In this document: in pieces, positions 22,360-33,925 of the stretch | How the letters are laid out: each line of letters starts with the position of its first letter | Position numbering within the stretch: position 1 is the stretch's first letter | Assembly: GCA_947095535.1 (NCBI GenBank) | Contig: OX352772.1 | Span: forward strand, 319,062,018 to 319,126,017 | From: Poecilobothrus nobilitatus | Lineage: Eukaryota > Arthropoda > Insecta > Diptera > Dolichopodidae | Direction: 5' to 3' | DNA length: 64,000 nt | Made by a program: the position numbers and the translations under genes | The notes under the pieces: model-generated | What the model was told of the DNA's origin: nothing | The model's input: the letters and a program-made list of their open reading frames with translations, nothing else | Databases searched by the model: none

Positions 22360-22446
22360 AGGGAGGTGGGAATCTTCCAAAGACACCAAGAATTTCCCCC
22401 TTGGTAGTGTCAGATTCTTACTGACTAAACCCACCTCTCCCTTTAG
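22360..22446 (-). repeat. Palindromic segment, GGGAGGTGGG ends
   Basis: GGGAGGTGGG at 22361 pairs with CCCACCTCTCCC ending near 22442. Internally CCAAGAATTTCCCCCTTGG (22386-22404) forms a second short stem. Related to the interruption at 17446-17508. It lies in an unusually GC-rich patch for this window. The open frame at 22357-22620 on the reverse strand overlaps it but shows no known domain. Confidence 0.4.
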
Positions 22447-22833
22447 CCAATATAATGGGATGAAACCCTTAACTGCGAACGCAGTATATTGGCTAGAGAG
22501 TAGGGATAGGAAAGGATAGGAAATCGATACGGAGACATTGAATTGGGAGTGGGACTGTAAGGAAACAATGAATCCGCCTATTATTATTACTATTTTGCTA
22601 ACAGTGACTAAAGCCGTCACAACAGTTACAACATGTAGTAGTAGTATATAGTACTACATGAGGTAATTATTGAAGGCAACCCCCACTGTCACTGTAGCGG
22701 CTACTATTATTGGCATTAGTATTCTTATTAATATTATTTTACTACAGAGTCAGCGCCATCAGTGGATTACAATGTGCAGCAGTATATAACACCTTACTTG
22801 CATGATATAACCAAAGATAGCTCCACTGTAGTA

Positions 22834-22936
22834 GCTATTATTATTATTATTATTATTATTGTTATTATTACTATTACTATTATTATTATTATTAATATTA
22901 TTATTTTTATTGTTATTATTGTTATTATTTTACTAC
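22834..22936. repeat. (ATT)n-rich simple repeat
   Basis: An imperfect ATT/GTT/ACT trinucleotide run. TTTTACTACAGAGTCAGC occurs on both sides (22736-22753 and 22927-22944), so a unit of about 190 bp including the microsatellite has been partly duplicated. Confidence 0.85.
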
Positions 22937-22961
22937 AGAGTCAGCAAAAAACAAAAACAAA

Positions 22962-23155
22962 ATTAATTCCCTGATTTTGAATTAAACTTAAAAATCCCTC
23001 CTAAGTCAAAATTTCGCATATGCATATGTATAGATATATATATATATATTTAAATTCCGGAAAAAGGAACAATTCTAATTTTGTAGCATTCTGGATTTTT
23101 CCAGCAAAATTTAAATTCCGCATACCTATATTATATATATATATATGCGTTCTTT
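22962..23155 (+). repeat. CGCATATA-containing repeat, related to 35830-36085
   Basis: The pattern TTGATTTTG..AAA-CTTAAAAATCCCTCCTAA..AATTTCGCATATGCATATG..ATTCCGGAAAAAGGAA recurs, degraded, at 22290-22345, 25615-25680 and three times at 35830-36085. Unit length is around 80-100 bp. I do not know the parent element. Confidence 0.5.
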
Positions 23156-23399
23156 CCAGAAATTTTACAAAATTTTAATATGACTTTATTTCGTTTAATG
23201 GAACTTATGAATCAAACAAAATTGTCTTAATTTCAATGAAACTTGGTCAAATCTGCCATGGAATTTTTGTTTTCATTTTATTGGAACTCAAGTTCATTTA
23301 AAAACACACTTTACATCCATGGAACTTAAGTCCATTTATGAGGACACAAGATCCATGAACTTTATGGCCGTGGAAGTTAAATCATCCCCCTAATAAATG

Positions 23400-25290
23400 T
23401 TTGTTATGTATATATATACAAAATTTAAAAAAAAAGACAGCAAAAAATATATATATAATATATTATATAATATGAAAAGACGAAATAAAATCAGTAGAAG
23501 AAAAATGGCAAAAGAAATGGACATAATAATATACCATAAAACATTAGATGAGAAATAAAAGGAAAATATAGAAAAAAAAAAAAAATAGTAAAAATAAGAA
23601 AAATTGAAAGAAATAAAATAAAGAAAAATAAATAATTTCGGTTTATCATGCTAAAGTATTAGAATTTATTTGAACAAAATATCTACTATATAAGTATATA
23701 ATAGATTTTATATAGATATATTTCGAACTTCGAAGAATATAAATTAATATATTGAAAAGATATTGAACTCGTTTCATTTTACATGAGTTTTAATGTATTT
23801 TGATGATTTTCTACGTATAGTAAAAGAAATATAAAAATATGTTTGATTCAAAATGAATTGAATATTTTATGAGAAAATTTTGACATTATATCAACAGATG
23901 TAAAAGTGGCAAAAAAAAAAATCCATAAAGGTAATATTAAACAAGTATAAGTTCTTGAGTATTTTCTATTGTAAATATAAAACGGGGATTTGTCCAATTA
24001 TTTAAAATATATGAGAATGAATTTGTCTGAATGCACCTTTTTTAAAAAAAAACAACTTCAGTATGCGAGTATAGGAGTTAAATCATATCTTTTACAGGGT
24101 AACATAAAAAAAACGAATATATTATTTAAATTAAAGAAACAATGTGATATGATACATATTATATATATCGTATATGTATATGTAAAGTTCAAGGATAAAT
24201 GATCCTTGATTGCATTTTATGATTAAAGCTCATAACAAAGAAGTGACACCTTTGGACATTAATATACGAAGTGAGGTTTTTTATTTTTTTTTTTTTTTAG
24301 TTTTCATTTTCAGATTTCTTTCATATGATATATTTTTAAATAACATGCAATGTAGTAAAAAATAAGTAATACTATATATATATATATATTTTATTCTATT
24401 TTTATTTGTCATTTATGTATACCTATATTATATAACTATATATATCAGTGTATTATAATAATATATATACCTATATGTTTTTCATGTAGAAATTTACGTA
24501 TCAGATTCATTATATTGAGTAATATTGATCCTAATTTAGTATAGAACTACAACTTAATTTTATTTTCCCTTAAAGAATCCTTAAATATACTTAAAAAAAA
24601 AAAAAAATTAATGAATTTCTGTTATAGAAAATTTTTTTGATTTAAATATTTTAGAGTCAAAGAAAAAAGATTTTCGAACCTATACTAGGTTTAGTTTTGC
24701 TAAAGAAAACTTAAATATTATAAATATATATGTAGGTGTGTAGTTTAATTAAAGGATGTATCTGTATATGGTATGGTATAATAAAAAAATTTTTTAAATT
24801 TCATTTCAAATTCTAGTTAAGCAGTTTGAGAATTGAGAGAAAGAGAATTTGAAAATTTATATAATATAATAATAAATATAATATAAACTAAAATTAAATA
24901 TTGTAATATAATAAATATAAACGTACAAACACTTGATTACGAAAATTAAGTGGGTTTTGTTCTTTATTTGCTATATATTTTTCAAAAACATTTCTGTTAA
25001 AACAAAATTCAGATTGGTACTGGATTTTGTCAAAGTCATATCGAAATTAAGTATAGTTCTTCGTTCTTCTATAAAATTTTGATTTTTGTATTGATTAAGT
25101 ATCTAAAAATATTTTCATAACGCTTGATTTATTTTTATTTAATATTATTCCAAATGTAACGTCTGGTCATTTTTTAATAGGACTTTTATCTCACTAAAAG
25201 TAAGTCAAACTTCGCATTGAAATAGAAAATAATTTGACCAACAAAAAATTTGTCATATAGGCAAACAAAACATTTGTCATATAGACAACC
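23400..25290. other. Gene-free AT-rich stretch
   Basis: Nothing supported. Open frames are short and of low complexity. Confidence 0.5.
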
Positions 25291-25315
25291 AAATTTTGTC
25301 ATATAGACATACTAC

Positions 25316-25378
25316 TAGAGATGGCGTAGAATAATAAATGACTTAGTGGATGCCCTATAACTCATTGGAGTGGTAAGG
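25316..25378 (-). repeat. Dispersed repeat E, shortened copy
   Basis: AGAGATGGCGTAGAATAATA followed by TGACTTAGTGGATGCCCTAT and ACTCATTGGAGTGG. It contains the two ends of repeat E (compare the inverse of 40443-40625) with the middle about 110 bp missing. It is preceded by a short repeated motif, TTTGTCATATAG, at 25250-25302. Confidence 0.55.
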
Positions 25379-25389
25379 AAAAAAAAATG

Positions 25390-25540
25390 TATAGGTATAC
25401 GCCGTCAAGTAAATAAATAATGTAAACACCAAGGGAGTGTAGATTCGAAACCCTCACACACACATCGTAAAAATAATTTCCCCTTACGATATTTACAGCC
25501 ACTCCAGAAAAGAAAAGGCTGGGTAAAAAAAAAAAAAAAA
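25390..25540 (+). mobile_element. tRNA-derived SINE family A, 5'-truncated
   Basis: ATGTAAACACCAAGGGAGTG then GATTCGAAACCCTCACACAC (B-box region) and TCGTAAAAATAATTTCCCCT, CTTACGATATTTACAGCCAC, AGAAAAGGCTGGGTA with a poly(A) run to about 25540. Compared with 27047-27236 it keeps the middle section but ends earlier, and the A-box region is missing or unrecognisable. Confidence 0.7.
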
Positions 25541-25940
25541 ATAAAGGATTTGAAATAGTAAGGGCTGGCACAACCAAACTAAACAAATTACTGAAACCAT
25601 GATTGTGTAACCAATTCTAAAATCCATCCTAATTTAGAACAACACATATACATACACATATCACATATATATATTTAACTCCTAGATATTTTTCTAAAAT
25701 TTTTTCAGGATTTTTAAATTCGAAATTTTTTAAATTTTATTTTCAGGATCTTGTTGTTCGGGCAAATATAGTTATCCCTTAATAATTAATATAATGTTAT
25801 TTAACTTTTGTTAGTAGATAACATTTTAAAAGAATTTGGGAGATTATTTCATTCTAATTTGGAGGTTATTTTACTTTATTTCGTGAATATTTTGTTTTAA
25901 ATTTTGGAGTATTCCCGAATGACTTATTCTAATCATAGCC
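25541..25940. other. AT-rich stretch
   Basis: Apart from a weak relative of the CGCATATA repeat around 25615-25680, nothing is recognisable. Confidence 0.4.
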
Positions 25941-26720
25941 GTACGATAAGTATCGGGTATAATAAAATTACTCCTCTGTTTGTAACACCTCGAAATAAGC
26001 AAGCTAGATATGTCTTCAAAAGTATGGGTAGGATCAGAATCAAATTCTGAGTTGCTTGAGCTTTGTCCGTGCGTCTGTCCGTCCGTCCGTCCGTCAGCAC
26101 GCTAACTCAAAAAGTAAGAAAGCTAGAGTATTGAAATTAACACAACATGTTTTTTGGATCAGTTTGAAGGTTCCCTACTTTTTTTGGTTGAGATCCGACC
26201 AAAACTTCGGGTAGCTCTCGAACAACTAACTTTTTGATCTCCACATTTTTCATACAAATTTTTCGAAAGTTCTACATCGTTTGAAGTAGAGCCATTCAAT
26301 TTTAATTACGGATAGATATCCTAAAAAAATTAATTTTATGGAAGAACTTTTTTCTGTAGCCCCACCCGTTATGGAGCTACAGGCTCCGCAAAGTTATAAT
26401 AAATATATATTTGTGCCATTCGGTGTCTTAATTTACCGTTATGCGAAACTGAATTATTGGAATTATTCTTTAACCTTTCTGTCTTCTAAAGAAGTTAGCT
26501 CTTTGAAAATAAATATGAGTCATTTTAGAAAATATTTTTGTATCGCCCTCCGTTTAGGAGCTGTAAGGGTTAAAAGCTGCAAAATCCCTATTTTCAAACA
26601 CCTGTAACTTGAACACCTATTCAAATTTTTTTTGAAGTAATACATACAAATTAAAGCTCCAACATTTTACTTTTTTTATTGTTAGCAACTTTTCTTAATA
26701 ATATAGGGTTACCTTAAAAT
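25941..26720 (+). mobile_element. Helentron-like element H2 (mosaic of H3 and H1 features)
   Basis: The 5' part resembles H3: TAAGTATCGGGTATAATA, GTTTGTAACACC, a GTCC microsatellite (26064-26093), then CAGCACGCTAACTCAAAAA and GAGATCCGACCAAAACTTCG. The 3' part resembles H1: GTTCTACATCGTTTGAAGTA, AGAACTTTTTTCTGTAGCCC, AATTTACCGTTATGCGAAAC, TTTCAAACACCTGTAACTTG and AATTAAAGCTCCAAC. A 3' hairpin or terminal inverted repeat was not identified. The 89-codon frame at 26338-26607 is a chance frame across the repeat. Confidence 0.65.
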
Positions 26721-27046
26721 TGACGAAAGTGTGACTTAATTTTTTTCAAATTTTCTAACAAATTTTTTTAACAATTTTTTTAAATTTTTTTACTGGATAA
26801 TTTAAAATTGTTCAGGATGATATGATGCGTAGTACAAAAAAATGTAAATAAATAAACAACATAACGATTGCTTGAAGAATTTTTATTATTTATAATATTA
26901 TATTGATATATATATAGTTATATAATATCATGTTTATTTACATATCGTATATGCCACTGATGAATGAATGATGTAATAATATGAGTACATTTAGATATAC
27001 TCGTGTATACATATGTATATGTATGTACATATATAGCGGCGTATTT

Positions 27047-27236
27047 TTTTTTTTAGTGCATTATTCTGCCACATAAATGTGAACAGGAAAATACTCAGCC
27101 CTTCCTTTCAGGCGTGGCTGTAAATGTCGTAAGGTAATAACTCTTACGATGTGTGTGGGATTTGAGCCCACACACCCTCGGTGTTTACAGCTTATTTTTA
27201 TATGCTTTTATTGACTAAATCACCGAGGCTGCCAGA
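27047..27236 (-). mobile_element. tRNA-derived SINE family A, longest copy
   Basis: Read on the reverse strand: an A-box-like GGTGATTTAGTCAATAAAAG, a B-box-like GGGCTCAAATCCCACACACA, then TCGTAAGAGTTATTACCTTA, CGACATTTACAGCCACGCCT, ACATTTATGTGGCAGAATAA and an A-tail. An exact 9-bp TSD, GGCGTATTT, flanks it (27038-27046 and 27237-27245). It is the most complete copy in the window and the best reference for the family. Confidence 0.88.
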
Positions 27237-27245
27237 GGCGTATTT

Positions 27246-28002
27246 ATACGTGGTTTATTGTAGTTATAAGAAATTATTCCATGAATGAAATATTTTTAAA
27301 GAAATATTGCAATGTATGGAGATATATAATAATATACTATGTATATAGTTTGGTATAAATTAATATATGCATGTGCATTTGCCACTTAGTAACAAATGAT
27401 AATAGCATATTTGGAAAAGTTTTTAATTGATAATCGTTAGCTGGAAGGGTAGAATCAGCTTTTGAAGAATGTTTAAACATATAGGTAGTTTGAATATACA
27501 TACATATATACAAACCATAGTTCTAGAAATTCATCAATTCAAACTTCACCCAAATTATTTTAAAATACCGAAAAATTAAAAATATAATATTATAAGCAGA
27601 GTGACATACTATGAACATACTAAACGTTTCGTACTGGTATCTAGGAATTGACAAAGACAACTGTATTCTTCCTCGTTTTTCCACAAATAAACATAAATTA
27701 TACATACATACATACATTATTACATTATATATTATATAATTTATATATATCTGAATTCGTAGATAATATTATTTTCTTAAATTATTTAACAATTAACTTA
27801 ACATGTTTTATTTTTTGAATCAACAAAAAAAAATATTTATTTGACAGGATTTTTTTCCTATTTTCTAAATAACTTTAATATTTATTATTTTTTATTTCAA
27901 TAAAACTAAATTGTCATGTTTCAATTTTGAAATAACATTTTTAATAGACATCTTAGCCTAATTTTTTTTTATTATTACCGCCATATTGGTTTATTAAATA
28001 TT
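27246..28002. other. Gene-free AT-rich stretch
   Basis: No supported feature. Confidence 0.45.
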
Positions 28003-28787
28003 GGTTTTTAGCACATTTCCAAAAAAAATTTTAAAAAATGTGCCTATTAGCTTCACTCTCTCCATCCGACCCTCTGTCTGTCCGTCTGTCCGTCTGTGTA
28101 CAAAACTTCTACACCATTAAAGATAGAGAAAAAACTTTTAACCATGGGTATGTCTCATAAAAAAATTAATGTTGTAGAAAAACTTTCTCATGTAGCCCTC
28201 TCCATTACGGAGCTACAGTCACTCAAACTTTGAAAAAGCTCTATTTATGTGCATATCTCATGTTTTGCTTAACAATCTGAAAATGGCATTCGACAGGAAT
28301 TTTTTTTACCTTTGTAAAAAATTATACTAATTATAATATTTCATCAAAATTAGATATATTTTAAATTTAGTATTTCAATTTACCGTTATGTGAAAACCAA
28401 ATTTTGCATGATATTTCTTTTTTCATAACTCCGGCACGCTTTGAGATGGGAACTTTTAGAACTAGTATAAGTTGGCTCAGAAATTTTTTTTGTATCACCC
28501 CTTCTTTAAGACCAATTAGGTAACTTAGATACCTGTACAAATTTTTCTTCAGCAAGATATAAAAATCCAAACTCTAGTAATATATTTTTACGTGTATTAA
28601 CGGTTTTTCTTAGTTATATTGAGGTTCCGGATTTACAGCCCGTTAAAATTGCAAAAAAGTCCTATTTTCACATTTTTTCTTATATGAAATTTTAAAATTT
28701 TGGTACGAAGTCACAATTCTAAACAGTTTGTATTATGTTTTGGAAATGTGCGCTTTTAAAAACTGCTCGTTTATATTTTGCCTTGTT
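28003..28787 (+). mobile_element. Helentron-like element H1b (single-unit copy)
   Basis: A compact full-length H1 copy: start GGTTTTTAGCACATTTCC, a degraded GTCC/GTCT stretch at 28057-28097, ACAAAACTTCTACACCATTA, ATGTAGCCCTCTCCATTACG, one TACCGTTATGTGAAAACCA unit, and the end TTTTGGAAATGTGCGCTTTT with TTTGCCTTGTTT. The absence of the 477-bp duplication shows that the array in H1a is a derived state. No coding capacity. Confidence 0.85.
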
Positions 28788-31700
28788 TATACATCCTCTT
28801 TCTAATATAGCATATTATAAAAAAACAAAACAAAAAAAAAACACAAATCAGAAAACTATTTGACATTTAATTTGAAACTATAAATTATTCTTGCAATATT
28901 GTGAACACTTAACAGTAGGGATACTTCCGAAAATTGATTTCAAGTTGCATTACCTCAATAAAATAACAGGTTTAAAAAAGAAAAAAAAATTTGAATTAAT
29001 TTTGTTAACTGTAAACATTTTTAAAATATTCAATTATGGCACACTTCAGTTTTCAAAAATTTTTTTTTTTTTTTTTGAAAAATACTCATATATAGGAACA
29101 AAAATAATTTGTTCATTATTCGGATGTAGGGTTTGTTCATTATTCGGTTGTTTTATTTAAATCATATTATTAAAATATAAAAAAAATAACAAATTACCTA
29201 TAATTTTAATTTTTGTACATAGTTCGTATAAGATTCAGTAACAACCTATAATATAACCTAGTTAGTTTTATGGTATTTTAAACCTGTCAACATTTATTTA
29301 GCACATACTTCATTAATTTTTGTTGTTATTATTTTTTTTTTTTTTGGAACTAAAACTGCTGATTCATTTTCTAACCTTTTAAAATTACTATTACTGTTAT
29401 TGTTACTATTGTTTAATAATAAAATTAATAGAATGACAGACATGTGAATAATCAACGGAATATAAAAATACAATATTTTGTATTATATTAGAATTAACAA
29501 AAAACAAAAAAGGATATTCATGTTTAGATTTTATATGAAGGGGCAGGAATTGAAATATCAATTTGTTAAGCAGTTATTTATCCATGTTATTTTTTATTTT
29601 ATATGTATTGATTTTGGAATAAAAAAAAAGAAAATTTTTTTTTATATACATATAAAGAAATTAAAAAAGTATACAAGAAAAGAAGTAAAAAAAAAAATAA
29701 AAAAAAATTTTAAAGGGTTTGTTTTGATGAAGCAATGGATAAAATGAAAGTCATTTTTTCTTTGTTTTTGATAACATATGCTCATTAATATGTCCATATA
29801 ACATGCAAAAATTACCATATGAAAATAAAATATGTCAAATCCTTTTGAAAAGTTTCAAATGACTATAATAAATTCAGGTATCAGAGTTAAAACTATATAT
29901 ACCTATACATACTATAAAGTTTGATGTGACAGTTTATTGGTTTCGTTTTTGATAAATAATTTTAAATACATAATATTAAAAATTTGCAAAAGTTATTAAA
30001 AAAATTTAAGAAAATAAAAGGAAAAAATATCTGTTTGAAAGAAAACAGATTTTTAATCTTCTCTTTGAAGTAACCATTTTTACTATGGATTTGTATTTAA
30101 TCAAATGTTATTTTTAACTGTAAATTTTTAAATTTTATTAACAAAAGCTCAGATTAAGATCTTTAAATGAGTTTAATCAGACTGAATATAAAATTATTAA
30201 AATTTATCAGCTGATCCAACATTGGTTGTTATAATACAGATCTGTAAAATTGTAAAAAAAAAAAAAATACAAGAAAAAACGTAAAACATAAAGGGTTTTT
30301 TTTTATACCAAATGGAGTACTCACATTTTTATAATTTTAATTTGAATTTGTATAGATGCACCGCAACAACTTTCATTTGGTTTGACATGTTGGAATAGTT
30401 AAATAATAATACGTTTTGACTCACCTTGAAATGTTGGAAGATGAGTCAAAACATTCGATATGCGTGAAAAACTAAAATTGCCACGGCATATAGTGAAGTA
30501 TTCTACTTAGATTTTTCTCTATAGCTATAGAAAGATAAGTATAGAAAAAAGCACATGTATTATAAATTTTATTTTCAGAATGAATAAATAAATAAGTAAT
30601 ATTTCTATAGGTAATAGAAAGTATAGTTATGTGTTCAAAATAAATACATGAGTATCTATAGTTTTTAGTTTATAGATAGATGTTTGCAAATATTATCAAG
30701 CATCATTGCTAACATTAGATGACATCTTAGATGACATAAAACTTTTTACACTTAGTTTTAATATAAATTTTGGTGTAATTTAACTTAAAGCTTTCTGATA
30801 TGTTATTAGAAAATTGTTTTATAAAAATTTATGAACCATATAGAACTCTTAATTTTTAGAATAATTAAATATTTTTAACTTAATCTCGTTTAATTGTTTA
30901 TTACCGGTATCGCAGTTATTTGTTACTTTATATCTACTTATTAAAGTTAAATTTTTGTTGTTTATTAAAAAAAAAAAAAAAACAGCTTATTGACATCAAA
31001 CAACTCTTACTACTTAGTATGTATTTATTAAAGTTCAAAGAAATAATTTCAACGTAAGTTAATCCTATAGTTTGCATTTACACGGACAATCTAATTTTTA
31101 ATTATTCATCAGTTTATATTAAGAATTGACTTAAGTTTAACTTTAATTTAAAAACAAACAAAACAAAAAATAAAAACAATTTTACCCTTTCTAAATTTAA
31201 ACCTTCTTCGAGAAAAAAAAATTTTTAAATATTGTTTTTTTTTCATTCTTTTGTCTCATTTTCTTTTATATATTATTTTACATTTGGATAATATAATAAT
31301 GAATAGTATTTTTTTTTTGTGTATTTTTTTTTTTTTATTTAATTCTCTGATATAAAATGAATGAGTTTCTGACTGGATTATAAAATATCCTGACTGAAAT
31401 GAATCACTGAGGTGTATAATAAAATAAAAACCAAAACAAATAAATAAAATTCAAAATACGAAAAAAAAAAAAAAAAAAAAAAAATTAAATTAAATATATT
31501 ATAGTAAATGGTATAATCTTAAATAGTGGTATAATGGTATTAAACATAAAAGTTTAACTTTTGATTAGAAAATTAACATATAATTTGACACATCACGACA
31601 AGGTAATGAACACGTTCTCTTTATTTTCTGTTTCTGTGTTTTTTTTTTAACATATAAATTATATATATTTACCCATACATATATATGTTTATATAAATAA

Positions 31701-33750
31701 TAGAAATAATATGTAAAAATCACTAATTTATTATGGTTTTGTTGTCGTTTTTCAATGACAAAAAAAGAATACAAAGGAAAAAAAAAAAAAAAAAATACAA
31801 AAAGAATAAAAAAAATTAAAGAGAACAGAAGAAATTAAAAACTTTTCTCTTAATTTGCAAACATATCGCTACGCTATACTGGCTATAACTGTTTAGATTT
31901 GGTTGTTTTCAGTTTTTTCTTTTTTTTTTTCTTTTAAATTTGTCATTTTATATCAGCTTTTCCTGCTTGTATTAATTTGTTTTTCATTTTATTTTTTTTT
32001 TTGTTGTTTCAAATGTCGTTTTTGATGCTTAGGTTTTTTTTTTTTTTTTTGTTTTGTATAGTTGTGTGCTTAGAATAATATAGTGTGTGACATGACATAG
32101 AAATGAAAAAAAAAAAAACAAAAAAAAAAAAAAACAAAATAGCATGTAAGTTAGAAATAAATTTCTCTAATGACTCTGATTATTGATATGTAAATGATAT
32201 TTTAAATGGTTGTAATGATAAAGGATATCCGATTCATGTTGAAAATTTTATATATTTACTATTATTGTGAATCGAATAATATTAGATACAAAGTTTGAAA
32301 AATAAAAAATGTTTGATAAAATACTTATAAAAGTTCATGTATTTGTTAAAATAAATAAAAAAAAAAAAAAATTGTTTTATTTTATTTTTAATTAATTGAT
32401 TTTAAAAAATACATTAATATTTTTTTTATTTATATTAAATTATATTTATTTTTAATTACTTTTGATACTAATTTGAATTTATTAAATTACTGTTGACAGT
32501 TTAGATTATTAAATTACAATCTTTGTTGTTGTATTGCTTAATTTTTGTTTTTTTTTTATTTTTAATTTTAACTAAAGCTAAAAAAGTACAGTATTTGTTA
32601 AAAATCTATAATTATCTTTATTGGTATTTAGTTATTAATAATTTTAATAAAATTTTTTATAAAGGACAATGTAAATTTTTTTCATTTATTAAACCCATTG
32701 TTATAGACAGATAAGGTATAAAGTAGATACAGATGCACACTAAAGCCAGTTAAAGTTCGTTTTGATACGCTGCGGATAAGTTTTTTTTCTAATTAAATCA
32801 TATGGTAGCTTAGCACAAAGGGCAGTAAATCGATTAAGTCCAACTCCTATAAATTGAAAGTGTTATAAGAAGGATTTTTTTTTAGAAATTTCCTTTCTTT
32901 TTAGAGCAAAAGCGGCACACATTCAAATAATAGCTGAAATTAAAACACACTTTACATAATATTAAATGATTTTATCATGTACTTAATTAAATTTTAAATA
33001 TATCAATAATTTAAATTTCATTTATTTATGTTGTTTAATATAAAGTTTGTAAATATTTTATATTATATTGAATTTTAAATCAAATTAAATCCTTTGTCGA
33101 AATCAAAAATTTAATTATCCGCAATACCGGATAATAAATTATTTAACATTTACAATATTAATAGTGTATTTATAGATACATTTAAAACAATATAAAAATA
33201 ACTCGTTTTCAAATTTTTAATTTGTAAAATATAAAAAAAAAACAAAACAAAAAAAAAAATATATATTTATATATATATATATATAGAATTATATTTCAAT
33301 TAAATTTAATTATTTATATGCGGTTATTTAAAATTCCTTTTTGTTATATTTTTTATTATTATACTTCTAATATATGTTAAAATTAAAATTTAACAAAAAT
33401 ACATATTCCACAAAATGCAAAATTTATAAAATTGAAAAACAAAAAAAAAAATCATAAACCAAATTACAATAAATCATTTTTATTTTTTTATGATGAATTA
33501 TGAAACAAATTATTTTTACTATGATGATTTTTCATCTATGAATTAATTTTATTTATTAGTGTATTCATATTTAAAAAAAAATTTTTTTTTTATTATTAAA
33601 TATAGTATCTATTTATGGTAATTATAATAATTATTTGTTAATTTATTAAAAAGTTATTTATTGCAAAATTTAATTTATTTTTCTACTGAAAATGCATTTT
33701 AGTTTTTTTTTTTTTTTAAACATTTTATTTAATATAAAATATTAATGTTT
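28788..33750. other. Long gene-free AT-rich stretch
   Basis: Nearly 5 kb without a recognisable gene or transposon. It contains repeated poly(T)/poly(A) tracts, densest at 31150-32150, and a short perfect inverted repeat GTTTTGACTCA/TGAGTCAAAAC at 30413-30423 and 30442-30452. Open frames such as 29478-29747 are lysine/isoleucine-rich and unconvincing. Confidence 0.5.
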
Positions 33751-33753
33751 TTT

Positions 33754-33925
33754 TTAGTACATTTTCAAAAAAAAGTTTTTGAAAAATTATGTTTAATTTT
33801 ATTAGTGTTAGTGTTTAGTCTAGTCGGACATTTGTTTGCATAACACTTTTTAAAATAAAGCAATTAACCATAGATATATTTAATATGATTAAAATATTAA
33901 TTTTGTTGTAGAACTTTTTTTTTAA
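33754..33925 (+). mobile_element. Helentron-like H1, degraded 5' end
   Basis: TTTTTTAGTACATTTTCAAA, GAAAAATTATGTTTAATTTT, a lost microsatellite (AGTCTAGTCGGACATTTG), TTGCATAACACTTTTTA, TTAACCATAGATATATTTA and TTGTTGTAGAACTTTTTT follow the order of the first 200 bp of H1a with many substitutions. This is the oldest-looking copy. Confidence 0.6.

Larger units (their letters stand above)
21515..23391. mobile_element. Non-autonomous inverted-repeat element with 8-bp TSD
   Basis: The left end AAGGGGATGACTTAACTTCC (21515) is matched in inverse by GGAAGTTAAATCATCCCCCT ending at 23391. Looser pairing continues for 150-180 bp (CATAAGTTC, CTCATAAATGG/CTCCTAAATGG, CATGGAA). An exact 8-bp TSD flanks the pair, pointing to hAT- or P-type transposition. 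No transposase is encoded. The interior holds a truncated Helentron-like H1 fragment (21743-22283), a palindromic 87-bp segment, a TTA/ATT-rich simple repeat and CATATA-rich repeats, so it has acquired or accumulated other repeats. Confidence 0.75.

Noticed and set aside
22357..22620. 87-codon open frame on the reverse strand
   Set aside because: Composition is more protein-like than most, but it overlaps a palindromic repeat segment and matches no domain I know.
26338..26607. 89-codon open frame starting at MEELFSVAPPVMEL
   Set aside because: It lies entirely within the non-coding Helentron-like element H2 and overlaps blocks conserved as DNA in H1 rather than as protein.
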